Below, one piece after another: positions 1-9,106 of a stretch of DNA of 64,000 nt; the stretch's first letter is position 1; each line of letters starts with the position of its first letter. Source of the DNA: Thecamonas trahens ATCC 50062 (lineage: Eukaryota; Apusozoa; Apusomonadida; Apusomonadidae); contig NW_013657637.1 of NCBI RefSeq assembly GCF_000142905.1, positions 173,537 to 237,536 of the forward strand, in the 5' to 3' direction. A program made the translations under genes and the position numbers. The notes under the pieces were generated by a model. It saw only the letters and a list, made by a program, of their open reading frames with translations. It was not told the origin of the DNA and searched no databases.

Positions 1-180
1 CCAAAAAAAAAAAGATTTTTTTTGCCCCCCCCCTTTTTTTTTTGGTGAGGGGGGGGATATAAACGCCCCCCCTCCCCCCCCGGCCCATCCATCCATCCAT
101 CCATCTCTCGTCGAGTGACAGTGGGTGTGGCACTTGAGTGAGATAGACAGAGATAGACAGCTGCAGAGAGACAGACCAGC
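1..180. other. Low-complexity leader at the window start
   Basis: The first 80 bases are runs of A, T, C and G followed by a short CCAT repeat (about 83-102) and a purine-rich stretch before the first gene. No gene is visible. It is probably the 5' flank of the PCIF1-like gene. Homopolymers of this length are error-prone in assemblies. Confidence 0.5.
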
Positions 181-1830
181 ATGCTTGCACGACAAACTGC
201 TGTGCAGGACAAGAAACGGATGTGCGGTGTGCTTGAGCGGTTCTACATGCAAGAGCAAGTGTACTCTGCCCTCAACGAGTGGCTGGACGACATGGCGAGG
301 GGGAGCAGCCCACCGACGGCAAAGGCTTCGGCGCTCGGCCTCGCCTGGCGTCGACTTCAGCTTGGCCTCACGGCGGCTGGCTGCGGTTTCGGCTCGTATG
401 AAGAGGTGGCGGCGGCGCTGAAGGAGAACGCCGATGTATGGGACGAGTATGTTTCGCTTGTCGGCGTTGATCTTCCGGCGAGCAAGTGCCTCACGGCGGC
501 GCTGGAGATCATGCACGCTGCGCTGGCGACGGAACCGCTGGCGGCGCTGGTGGCCGAGGCATGCGGGCGCGATGGCAGTGAGCCGTTTGCCGGCTGGGAG
601 CCGGTCATTCGCGCTACGGGCTCCGAGACCAAGTGGACGCTCTCGATGCCGCTGCCCGAGGCGCTGACTGATGCGCTGCACAACTCGGTGTGGGTGCCCA
701 AGCGGCGCAAGCGCAAGGATCGGTTCGTGCCGACCAAGTCGCTGGCGGTGGCCATCAACGTCGAGCACGTGACCAAGCTGGCGGCGCGGTACACAGGCCC
801 GCGGCCGGCCGAGGGCGATGTCGACGTCGAGCTCCTCTTCCTCCTCCTCTTCCAGTACAATGCGCTCGAGGGCGGCGGGTTCCAGGCTGCGCTCCCGGAT
901 CCGGTCTTTGATCTCCTTGCTGCGGCGCCGTTCCACGCCGACACCGAGGCCTTTGCCTCGCCGCTCAACGTCACGCTCCCGCGATACCACTCTGCACTCC
1001 CGGCCATCGATGCGGCCTTTGGCTCGTCGGGCTCGTTCTTTGACGCCATGCCCGATGCAGGCGTTGTGGAGGCCAATCCACCGTTTACCGAGCCGTTCAT
1101 CACCCGCATGCTCGCACACATGCACAAGTGCCTTGCTGCAGCCTCTGGCCCGCTCACCTTTGTCGTCATCGTTCCGGCCTGGCGTCAGTCGCCGGCCTGG
1201 CTCGCGCTCACCACCTCGCCGCACGCCTCGCGGACCGCGGTGCTCCCTGCCGCTGAGCACGCATACTGCGAGGGCAAGCAGCATCTGCGCAAGACCCGCT
1301 TCCGACTCGCCTCTAACGACACCTCGATTGTCTTTTTGCAGAACGAACTCGCCGCCGCCTCGCTTACCATCACCGACGCCCATGTCGAGGCCATCGCCGC
1401 AGCCTTTGCCGCTCCGCTCGAAACCAGCCGCACCGCCCACGCCACCGGCGCCGACTCGCGCGCCTTTCGCGCCAATCGCGCCCAGGAGCGCAAGGACGCT
1501 CTTTCCTCGCACGTCCGCTCCGCCGTCGCCACTTCGAACTGGGCCTCGCTGTCCAAGTCGATGAAGGGCAAGGGCAAGGGCAAGGGCAAGGGTAAGGGCA
1601 AGGACAAGGATAAGGGCAAGAGCAAGGATAAGGGCAAGAGCAAGGATAAGGGCAAGAGCAAGGATAAGGGCAAGAGCAAGGATAAGGGCAAGAGCAAGGA
1701 TAAGAGCAAGAGCAAGAGCAAGAGCAAGAGCAAGAGCATGGACAATGACAAGGATCGCAAGCGCCGCCGCCATGGTGACGATGTCGATCACGCCTCCTCC
1801 CGCCAGTCCAAGCGCAGCAAACGCTCGTAG
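181..1830 (+). CDS. PCIF1: PCIF1-like cap-adjacent adenosine N6-methyltransferase
   Basis: This single-exon gene encodes 549 residues. Residues 250-345 follow the PCIF1 catalytic region: FASPLN at 258-263, a RYHSALP stretch, a short Phe/Gly-rich segment, then ANPPF with the catalytic NPPF at 299-302. In animals PCIF1 binds the phosphorylated tail of RNA polymerase II and makes m6Am next to the mRNA cap, using SAM, in the nucleus. The NPPF motif is intact, so activity is plausible (inference). No N-terminal WW domain is visible, so CTD binding by that route is doubtful. The C-terminus from about residue 460 is a Lys-Gly/Lys-Ser-Lys-Asp repeat tail ending in basic clusters, a likely nuclear or RNA-binding extension. 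The start is the first ATG of the frame. Confidence 0.85.
   Translation: MLARQTAVQDKKRMCGVLERFYMQEQVYSALNEWLDDMARGSSPPTAKASALGLAWRRLQLGLTAAGCGFGSYEEVAAALKENADVWDEYVSLVGVDLPASKCLTAALEIMHAALATEPLAALVAEACGRDGSEPFAGWEPVIRATGSETKWTLSMPLPEALTDALHNSVWVPKRRKRKDRFVPTKSLAVAINVEHVTKLAARYTGPRPAEGDVDVELLFLLLFQYNALEGGGFQAALPDPVFDLLAAAPFHADTEAFASPLNVTLPRYHSALPAIDAAFGSSGSFFDAMPDAGVVEANPPFTEPFITRMLAHMHKCLAAASGPLTFVVIVPAWRQSPAWLALTTSPHASRTAVLPAAEHAYCEGKQHLRKTRFRLASNDTSIVFLQNELAAASLTITDAHVEAIAAAFAAPLETSRTAHATGADSRAFRANRAQERKDALSSHVRSAVATSNWASLSKSMKGKGKGKGKGKGKDKDKGKSKDKGKSKDKGKSKDKGKSKDKGKSKDKSKSKSKSKSKSMDNDKDRKRRRHGDDVDHASSRQSKRSKRS
1564..1737 (+). repeat. Coding Lys-rich tandem repeat
   Basis: Short repeats of the aagggc / aagagcaaggataagggc type encode the KGKGKG and KDKGKS tail of the PCIF1-like protein. 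Copy number probably varies. The antisense frames across it are open only because the repeat lacks stops. Confidence 0.9.
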
Positions 1831-2245
1831 TCACACATCCCCGTCGCCACCCCCCACCTCCCAGTGGCATCAATCGCTTCGGTTAGATCAGGTCGGATGG
1901 GCCACCCACCAGGCGCCGTCGAATCCCTTCCATTCGCTGGCTGTTTTTTTTCCTTCACAAGCTGTGCCCCGGCAGGGAAACGACGCTGATGAGCCGCTGA
2001 CCTCGACACGACATCCTTCATCTCCACCCCCGCCTCCGCATCGTCGAGTGCCTTTATAGTCACATAGAGAAATCTGGGATAGCACTGAAAGGCTACGGTG
2101 CCCGTGGTGTAGAGGGTTGGCGGGCTGGGCTGGTTGGAGGTGGCCGGCAAAAGTGCGGAGCAATAGCAAAACCGAGGCGGTTGAGCAAAAGAATGATTCC
2201 ACGGAACTGTAGTGGGTTTTCCGGCATGGGCATGAAGGGCTAGCC
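1831..2245. other. Intergenic, no gene seen
   Basis: About 415 bases lie between two genes on the same strand. Only short frames without recognisable protein features are present. It presumably holds the 3' end of the methyltransferase gene and the promoter of the kinase gene. Confidence 0.5.
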
Positions 2246-3907
2246 TTGCCCGTACCACACGTCTTACCTGTTCCCATGTACAGTTACCTGAAGAAGCCAA
2301 AGGAGAACAAGCTTGTGCAACTTGTGCTCAAAGCCGATTATGCATCTGGCGTTTACAGCGCGCCGCAGCCGCTCACGCGCGAGACTGCTATCACCGAGTG
2401 GATCGAGAGCAACGGGCTTCCGCCACCGACCGTGGCCTACGCCACCGGCAACGGGAATGTGGAGACATCTGCAGCAGCGATCAAGTGCTCGTACGCCGTC
2501 TGTCCCGGATCAAGCGTGCTGCATGTGGCTGTGCTCAGTGGTTGGGTGGCACACGTGGCCGCGGTCGTTCAGGCCGGCGCCTCGGTTGGCGAGACGGGCG
2601 AGTGGACGTTCAACGCCAAGGTCACCGAGACCGGCTCTCAGCTGAACGCGCAACTTGCGACGGCCGCGGTGGATCCACGCTTTGCATTCCTGTTTGAGCG
2701 GCAAGGCGGGACTGCCCTCGATTTTGCGCGGCAGCTAGAAACGGCAGCGCGTTCGACCGGGGCGCTTCGGCGCGCGGTGCCGGGCGCCGCCTCCTCAGTG
2801 CCGTGCGACACGAAGGAAGAGGATCTGCGGTCTGCCGTGCGCATGTACCTCGAGTACGTAGAGTCCGGGGTGGGCGACGCGTGGCTGCTCGACACGACGG
2901 TGGAACATGAGCCGTTCTTGGCGCCGCGGCCGAGCTCGACCTACGCCAAGCTGGGCTCGTCGTCGATCATGGCCCCGCCGGTCGCGCGCGACGGTGCGGG
3001 AGCGTCGTCATCGTCAACCGTGAGTGGGTGGGCGTGCACGGCTCCAAAGAAGGCCCACATCGGTGGGCTTCCCGGGCTCCCCTCGTCATTGGCCGTTGTG
3101 GCCAGCGACGCGCTTGTGATCGACCCTGATGCGGTGCTGGGGCGCGGGGGCTTTGGCGTGGTGTACAAGGGCCGGATGGGAGAGCGCGACGTGGCCGTCA
3201 AGCGCATCATTGATATGACACCCGCAGGACGGGAAGATCTCGAGCGCGAGGTCAAGGCCATGTACAAGCTCAAGCACGCCAACATCGTCGCGTTCCTTGG
3301 CGTCTTTGACGCCAGCGACGACACAGTGATGATCGTGATGGAGTTTGTGCCATTCGGCTCGCTCCGGCACGTGGTGGACCAGGGGTACGAGATCGGTTCG
3401 CCTCTCGACGTCGCCACGTGCCTGTCGCTAGCGCTTGGCATTGCGCGTGGCATGGCCTACCTCCACGCGTGTGAACCACCAATCCTGCACATGGATCTTA
3501 AGGCACTCAATGTGCTTGTTGGCGGGACGCGGGATGCGCCCGTGGCCAAGGTCTCGGACTTTGGGCTCGCGCGGATGCTCGCGACGTCGGGCGCTGCGAC
3601 GACAAGTGTCGGTGGCACGATGGTGTTCATGCCGCCCGAGGCCATGGCTACGCCGCCGCGTCCGCGGCGCGCGTGGGACGTCTACGCTTTTGGCATCACA
3701 CTCTTTGAGCTCACCACGGGCCGCTGGCCGTACATGGGCCTTGGCCTGCCGCTCATGTTTATCATGCACCTCATCGCCAACGGGCACCGGCCGTCCGTGG
3801 ACGCCATGGACGGACACCCTGTGCTCCAGGCACTGGCGCAGCGGTGCTGGACGCACGAGCCGTCGGACCGGCCAACGTTTGAGGCGATTGTGGCCGAACT
3901 CGAGTAG
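2246..3907 (+). CDS. TKL-type protein kinase with N-terminal regulatory region
   Basis: The protein has 553 residues, or 543 if the second ATG at 2276 is used. Residues 295-553 form a kinase domain: glycine loop GRGGFG at 299-304, VAIK-type lysine K319, DFG at 438-440, the APE-equivalent PPE, and a DVYAFGITLFEL helix. The catalytic loop reads HMDLKALN (from 415), so the usual HRD arginine is methionine; the aspartate, lysine and asparagine remain. The overall pattern is tyrosine-kinase-like (TKL). Residues 85-170 contain LHVAVLSGWVAHVAAVVQAGA and TALDFAR, a weak ankyrin-like pair. No membrane segment is visible. The substrate is unknown. Confidence 0.85.
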   Translation: MPVPHVLPVPMYSYLKKPKENKLVQLVLKADYASGVYSAPQPLTRETAITEWIESNGLPPPTVAYATGNGNVETSAAAIKCSYAVCPGSSVLHVAVLSGWVAHVAAVVQAGASVGETGEWTFNAKVTETGSQLNAQLATAAVDPRFAFLFERQGGTALDFARQLETAARSTGALRRAVPGAASSVPCDTKEEDLRSAVRMYLEYVESGVGDAWLLDTTVEHEPFLAPRPSSTYAKLGSSSIMAPPVARDGAGASSSSTVSGWACTAPKKAHIGGLPGLPSSLAVVASDALVIDPDAVLGRGGFGVVYKGRMGERDVAVKRIIDMTPAGREDLEREVKAMYKLKHANIVAFLGVFDASDDTVMIVMEFVPFGSLRHVVDQGYEIGSPLDVATCLSLALGIARGMAYLHACEPPILHMDLKALNVLVGGTRDAPVAKVSDFGLARMLATSGAATTSVGGTMVFMPPEAMATPPRPRRAWDVYAFGITLFELTTGRWPYMGLGLPLMFIMHLIANGHRPSVDAMDGHPVLQALAQRCWTHEPSDRPTFEAIVAELE

Positions 3908-4044
3908 GAGGCGCGAGCGCTACAGCATGTAAAGGCGTGCATGCCATCAAGCCCCACTGGCGTGGCTATCGCCCGCGCGTACGTACGAGAAAGCCTGGAG
4001 GAGTGAAGGAGCCTTTCGGCGTGAACTGGGGACTCGGACTACCG

Positions 4045-5384
4045 TTACGATTGTGTCGAACGCGACGACTTGCGATACAGCTGGTTCGAGAACCATTTCC
4101 GCACTCGCAACTTCAGCCTGGTCAAGTCGTTCCTATCGCACTCATCGCCGACAGATGCGACGCGACTCACGAGGTCGTCCAAGTCTGGCTTTCCGGGATA
4201 TCGGGTCTTTGAAGGAAGCATCGAGCGCGCATTGCGGAGAAGTTTCAGCTGCGCCTTTTTGAACCGCTTGCGACGGGGCAACGCGTCCGACGCCGACGGC
4301 GCGCGCCGTCGCTTCCGCGACGGGCTTGCGGGGGTCACTGCAGGCGCTGCGGCCTCAGGCTGGAGCTTGTGGATGGGATCAAAATCCCATCCACTGGGAA
4401 AGAGGCTCGTCGAGCAATCCAGTAGCGGGTGTGGAAGCTCGGACGGCGTCGATGGCGTGTGTGCCTGCGTACTATGCGCGACCTCAGACGGCGAGACCAA
4501 CTGTGGCCCCGCCGCTTCATGGGACGGCTGTGGTACGGGCGAGAGAGGGCACACCGCCGCATGCGAGCGCACGGGGTCAGGCAAGCCTGCCTTTCGCGGC
4601 GGATTTGCGAAGCTCTTCACCTTCACCGACGTCTCGCACATCACGCTGCCTGCAAAGAGGCGGTCCTCGGCGGCAAAGAGGTACAGCCGCCGATGGAAGA
4701 TGCTGGCCGAGCCAGTGCCCGTGTTGGGGTGCAAAGCCGGACGCACGCGGGGGGAAGTAAGCACACTAGCCGGTACTCGGGATTCCCCGCCACAAATGCC
4801 AACAGTTGACCAAACACCGTCTCGGGCCCATGCCCATCCGATGAGCAGAGGCTCACGAGCTCAAACACACTCGAAAACTCCGTATGGCTCGCATTCGGCG
4901 TCGTGTTCCACACCTCATCGGCCGCCACAAACACAAACTTGAGCCGCGGCGCCACCCTATCCATCAGCGTCCGATCACTCTCCTTTCGCAAGTGCGCTGG
5001 CGCGGCCAACATCCTCGCCGCCAACGACTCGCCGCCAAACACCACCGCCAGATCCGCTGGGAACACCAGCTCGCCCTCCCACACAGCTGGCACACCTGCC
5101 GCCACCCCATTTTGCGTTGCCAATTCCGCACCTTCGTCCGACGACGACAACGGCGGAACAAAGGGCACGGTCAACGCTTGCCGGGGACCACCGCCAAGCA
5201 CTTGCTGCACAAACCCATCCCCACCAGCAGCTCCTCGACCCCTACTCGTTGCCGTGTGTACGTTTGTCACTGTTGCAGACGTGCCTCCACTCGGCGAGAC
5301 GCTGAACACGCCCGAGACGTCCACTGAGCTCCTCAAGTATGCCATGGCTCTCCGGTCGAAAAATGGACCGCCGTGAAGCACCAC
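4045..5384 (-). CDS. Two-exon gene with homeodomain-like C-terminus
   Basis: Exon 1 is 5384-4777 and exon 2 is 4702-4045, joined over a 74-nt intron (GTACCG...GGCCAG) whose phases fit, giving 421 residues. The last 75 residues carry basic clusters, then KTRYPGKPDLDDLV..., then a helix RLKLRVRKWFSNQ. The WFxN spacing matches homeodomain recognition-helix positions 48, 49 and 51, and the RYPGKPDL segment resembles TALE homeodomains, although an insertion precedes the last helix. A role as a DNA-binding transcription factor is inference. The N-terminal ~250 residues contain a region with FGxxLAARMLAAPAHLRKESDR that I do not recognise. Without the intron the two parts lie in different frames. Confidence 0.6.
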
Positions 5385-5750
5385 TGTAAAGCACCGCCGT
5401 GAGACGCCTCGTACACAATGGGAGGGTGGACTGGAGGTGGGACGTGCGGGGAGGGAAGATGTAGTGTGTCTATGGGTGTCTGTGGTGTCTGTGTGTGTCT
5501 ATGTGTATATGCGTGTGTGGGACGGGGAATGAGGTGTATGGCTGTGGTGTCCAGGGGCTAGGTGTGCCGGCATGCTGCGCAGCATTCACTGAATATGCGA
5601 AACGCCGGCAGAAACAGAGGTCGCGAACACACAGCGATGGCAAAAAAAAGACGTTTTGTTCGTTTATTCGGCGTCCAGCAGTTGGTGGGCGCTCAGAGGA
5701 GACGATGTTGCGATCGTCGTCTGTATGAAGGGAGGGGTGTTGATGGAGGG
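5385..5750. other. Intergenic with TGTGTCTATG-type repeats
   Basis: This stretch separates a start (5384, minus strand) from a stop (5751, minus strand). Imperfect TGTGTCT/GTGTGT repeats occupy about 5460-5525. No supported gene is seen. Confidence 0.5.
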
Positions 5751-6206
5751 TCAGATGAGGTCCGGGGTGGCGCCCAGGAGAAGCGCGTAGGGGTCGTCTG
5801 TCTCGGGCGGGGGCGGGTTCTTGAACAGCTTATACTCGGCAATGACGGCGTTGCAGTCAGCGATGAGATCCGGGAGCTGCGCAAGATACGTGCACTGGTG
5901 GTTGGAGAGGGAGATGGCCGTGCGCTGGGCGTCGTGCGCGTCAAGCGCCGGCGCCACGCGCTCGTCGATGGTCTCGCTCACAACCGCCAGCTTGGCGTCT
6001 ATCCCGTCGAACGTAGTCATGAGCACCATGAGCTCGTTGTCTAGAGCGTCCAGCCGTGTGTTGATCTCGCTTCGCCACGCCACGTCCTCGCTGACCGACT
6101 CGTTCACCGCCGTCCGCCACTTGGCCTTGTCTGTGCCTGTAACCTTTCCCACTACCCCGTTCACCGCCCCGACCACCTGTGACGACATCTTCTTCATAAA
6201 GTTCAT
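5751..6206 (-). CDS. Small coiled-coil protein, function unknown
   Basis: The product has 151 residues starting MNFMKKMSSQVVG. I chose this ATG because the upstream in-frame sequence is a poly-G/Arg-rich translation of the divergent promoter. Residues 35-100 have a heptad-like pattern (INTRLDALDNELMVLMTTFDG) typical of a coiled coil. There is no signal peptide or membrane segment. It is divergently arranged with the coiled-coil gene at 6381. I do not recognise the family. Confidence 0.7.
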   Translation of the reverse strand: MNFMKKMSSQVVGAVNGVVGKVTGTDKAKWRTAVNESVSEDVAWRSEINTRLDALDNELMVLMTTFDGIDAKLAVVSETIDERVAPALDAHDAQRTAISLSNHQCTYLAQLPDLIADCNAVIAEYKLFKNPPPPETDDPYALLLGATPDLI

Positions 6207-6346
6207 AATGCCTGTCGTTTGCACGACGAGTGATGGCTTGCACGACTTGGGTCTAGGGCTGGCCTTTCGGATCCGCAGCCTCAAGGTTTGAGCAAGGTTC
6301 TCTATTTCTCCTCTCCCGTCCACTGTTCCCGACAGGCCGTCCTCCT

Positions 6347-6367
6347 CCCCCCCCCCCCCCCCCCCCC
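6347..6367 (+). repeat. Poly-C tract upstream of a start codon
   Basis: A run of 21 C lies 14 bases before the ATG at 6381. Similar tracts occur before other starts and in introns of this window, always as C on the coding strand when adjacent to a start or a 3' splice site. Confidence 0.9.
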
Positions 6368-6380
6368 ATCCCCCTTCCCC

Positions 6381-7409
6381 ATGTCCGCCCCTCCCCCACC
6401 ATCGGGCACGGCCAACCCTGCACAGGTAAGTGCACCTCTTGCAGGCGCACTCCGCGTTGCTGCTACCACCGTCCTCCCCCTTGCCATGGGCCCGGTACGT
6501 GTCCCCGCTCTCGGCGCGCTGGCCCGCACAGGCTCGCATGGCCTCGCATGACCCCCCATCTGGCACATCATCTCACACAGGCAACATTGTGCCCAGACGT
6601 CTCATTTCGCCTCGCTGCTGCAGGGCTTGATCATGCAGAACGCGGACCAGCTGCTTCCGTCTGAGAGCACGTGGGAGACCATGCTCGCCTCGTTTGAGCA
6701 GTCGATGCTCAAGAGTGTGACGGGGAGCCAGCCTGTCCCCGTGTCAGACACGCCGTCGGCAACCGGCGCCGCGGCGCCGCCTGGCCCCCCTCCGCCGCCC
6801 ACATCGTGGTGGTCAAGCATGATGTCAATGCTGCCGGGCGCCCAGACCGACGCCGCCCACCCCGCGTCGGTCCCGGATCAGACCACGCCCTCATCGGCGG
6901 CGGCGCCGTCGATGACCGCGGAGATGCTCGCGGCGCTCGTTCGACAGAAAGCTGCAGCGATGCTCACGCCGGACGCGACGCCCGCACTGGCCTCTTCCCC
7001 GTCGGCTCCTCCTACTGCACTCCAGGGTGTGCCTGATGGTCTTTACGAACTCTATGTGGAGCGGGCCAAGGTCACCCAGCTGGAAGCCAAGGTTGCGGCC
7101 CTTTCGGCGGCGTTGGCCGAGGCCAACTCGGCCAGCTCGGCAACGTCGGCCGCGCGCATCGCCAAGCTCGAGCAGGAGCTTGCCGCCGTCACCGCCGAGC
7201 GTGATGCGATGGCCACCAAAGCGCGCGAAGAGCACGATGCTCTTGTTGCGCGCGTCGCCGAGCTGGAGGCACGGCTGGCGACCGAAGTGGCCGAGCGCGA
7301 GTCGATGCAGGCTAAGGCCACCGAGCTCATCACGATGCAGCACGCCGAGGTCGAGAAGCGCGGCGCTCGCATCCGTGCTCTTGAAGCCGAGCTCGCGGCT
7401 CGGCCATGA
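6381..7409 (+). CDS. Two-exon coiled-coil protein
   Basis: Exon 1 (6381-6425) encodes MSAPPPPSGTANPAQ and ends in a consensus donor GTAAGTG. The acceptor CTGCTGCAG ends at 6623 and exon 2 runs 6624-7409 in phase 0, giving about 276 residues. The N-terminal half is Pro/Ala/Ser-rich with a WWSSMMSML patch. From about residue 150 it is a continuous coiled coil with LEAKVAALSAALAEA and KLEQELAAVTAERDA heptads. The 198-nt intron is larger than most here. The gene is convergent with the next one, with only four bases between the stops. No enzymatic domain is visible. Confidence 0.75.
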
Positions 7410-7413
7410 CGCC

Positions 7414-7944
7414 TCACAGCTCCAGAACAAACTCGCGTACCTCGATGAGCTCGTCGAGCCCGGCTTGACGGATGCCGACCTTCTCCACACCGTCCCACAG
7501 CACACTAAACACAGCATTCAGCTGACCGTCACCGTTCACCTCGCGTAGCACCCGCCTTGCGTACGCGCACGTCCGGACGACAAACTCGTCGTCACTCTCA
7601 ACAAACTCCTCAAGGCCGGGCACCGTGTCTCCGGCCGCATACGTCATGACCATGAACAGCGCCGTCAACACTTCGTTGTCGTCTTTCTCGCTCACTGCCT
7701 CGGTCCCCACCAAAAGGTAGTAGATCGTGTCCATGTACGCCTTCATCTCCTCCATGCCCAACTCGTCCACGCGGAGAAACCGCGGCCGCCCTGACGGCCC
7801 CTCCTCCACCGGCAAGCCAACTGCAAAGTCGGCCTCGAGCACGACTCGCTGGTACTTGGCGCGCACCGTCCGAAAGACACGCTGCATCACCTTTACGCAT
7901 CCTCCATCCGTCGACGCTCCTGCCGCACTGTCGTCCATCGTCAT
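7414..7944 (-). CDS. Unrecognised helical domain protein, paralogue A
   Basis: The protein has 176 residues and I do not recognise the family. It is similar along its length to the product of 9107-9664: an N-terminal helix with VFRTVRAKYQRVVLEADF, an LP turn, a helix EEMKAYMDTIYYLLVG, then DNEVLTALFMVMTYAAGDTVP and an acidic helix followed by CAYARRVL. The same pattern appears more weakly in the C-terminal exon of 9721-11480. It looks cytosolic and all-alpha, with no signal or membrane segment. Its tandem neighbourhood suggests local duplication. Confidence 0.7.
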   Translation of the reverse strand: MTMDDSAAGASTDGGCVKVMQRVFRTVRAKYQRVVLEADFAVGLPVEEGPSGRPRFLRVDELGMEEMKAYMDTIYYLLVGTEAVSEKDDNEVLTALFMVMTYAAGDTVPGLEEFVESDDEFVVRTCAYARRVLREVNGDGQLNAVFSVLWDGVEKVGIRQAGLDELIEVREFVLEL

Positions 7945-8060
7945 GAGGAGGGTGAGACGAGTTTTTGGTGTTCCGGCGGCTCACTGGCGCTCTCAAGCCG
8001 AGCTCGTGGCTCAAGCAGGTGCTGAAGTCGAGCGACCAAAAATGTCTCCTTTTACCAACC

Positions 8061-8882
8061 CTACTTCTTGTTCATCGCCATCCACGACGAGAGCTTGCTA
8101 AAGTACGTGGCCTCGTCGTCGGCGGAAGCCTCGCCGGCCTTGCTGCCATCCTCCACAACCTTCTCCTCTTTGTTCTCTGCAGCAGCGTCGCCAGCGTCAC
8201 CAGCACCGGCAGCGTCACCAGCGTCACCAGCACCGGCAGCGTCGCCAGCACCGGCAGCGTCACCAGCATCGCCAGCGACGGCATCAGCGGCAGCGACGGC
8301 ATCAGCGGCTTCCGCGGGCTCGGCGCTGGCCGTCGCTTCGGCGAGTTGGCCCTCCAGCTGCTCGATGCGCGCCTGAAGCAGCTCACGCTGCACCGCAAAC
8401 TGCACCGACAGCTGCTTGACGTCGTTGAGCGCCTTGATGTGCTCGGCGTCGGCGGCCTCAAAGTCGGCGACGACCTGGCCGAGCTTCTCAGCGTGCGCCA
8501 CCAGCCGCTGGATCTCCTCGTCCTTGGCCGCCAGCATCTCTTCCAGCGCTGCAACCTTTGCCGTCGCATCGGGCGCCGCATCCACCGCAGCCCCTGCAGC
8601 CGCACCATTCTCCGCCACCGCCTTGCTCTCCTCCACCATGGCCACCACCTCGCCCTTGAGCGAGTCTGCCGTCTCATCGCGCGCGAGCGCCTTGGCGATT
8701 TCTTCCTCGAGCGTCTGCTCCAGATCAGCCGGCGACGCCATGATGAGCTCGCGCTTGGGCGGCATCTGCCGCACAGGGCCCGACGACCAGGTGACGGTAA
8801 CAGGCATATCGACGCCGTTGACAGTCACGGCCGCGCTCACCGATGCAACGCTCACCGACTTGCCCTTGAGCTTGGACGCCAT
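8061..8882 (-). CDS. Ala/Asp-repeat coiled-coil protein
   Basis: The product has 273 residues starting MASKLKGKSVSV. The longer open frame upstream runs through a GAGAGCACGA repeat and is unlikely to be coding. Residues 10-45 form a short beta-like segment (VNGVDMPVTVTWSSGP), residues 50-180 are coiled coil, and residues 185-235 are a GDAGDAAGAG repeat. The C-terminus ends YFSKLSSWMAMNKK. The function is unknown. It is divergent from 9107-9664, with about 220 bases between the starts. Confidence 0.7.
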   Translation of the reverse strand: MASKLKGKSVSVASVSAAVTVNGVDMPVTVTWSSGPVRQMPPKRELIMASPADLEQTLEEEIAKALARDETADSLKGEVVAMVEESKAVAENGAAAGAAVDAAPDATAKVAALEEMLAAKDEEIQRLVAHAEKLGQVVADFEAADAEHIKALNDVKQLSVQFAVQRELLQARIEQLEGQLAEATASAEPAEAADAVAAADAVAGDAGDAAGAGDAAGAGDAGDAAGAGDAGDAAAENKEEKVVEDGSKAGEASADDEATYFSKLSSWMAMNKK

Positions 8883-8948
8883 GATTAGAAAGAGTGAGAG
8901 ACGAGAATGCGCCGGCGTCTTGCTCTTTCGCTCTTTGAGTACGCTTTT

Positions 8949-9002
8949 GAGCACGAGAGCACGAGAGCGAGAGCACGAGAGCGTGAGAGCGCGAGAGCAA
9001 GC
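8949..9002. repeat. GAGAGCACGA microsatellite between divergent genes
   Basis: Imperfect GAGAGCACGA / GAGAGCGTGA units lie between two divergent start codons. They inflate open frames on both strands. Confidence 0.8.
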
Positions 9003-9106
9003 ATTTTTTGGCTGCGAAAAAAAAACCAACGAAAAGACGCCGAGAGCAAGAAAGTAGAGCACCTTGCCACGGACACCCACTCAACTCCCTCGTCCGAACC
9101 ATCATC

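Noticed and set aside
1-80. Possible telomere or contig-end repeat
   Set aside because: Mixed homopolymers with no regular telomeric unit.
1185-1760. Leu/Pro-rich frame on the minus strand
   Set aside because: It is the antisense of the Lys-rich repeat of the PCIF1-like gene; composition only.
4070-4942. 290-codon plus-strand frame
   Set aside because: It is antisense to the homeodomain-like gene, which has a fold-like motif and a phase-matched intron; the plus frame has no protein features.
8883-9080. 66-residue N-terminal extension of the 8061-8882 protein
   Set aside because: It translates a microsatellite and the divergent promoter; the ATG at 8882 gives a clean start.
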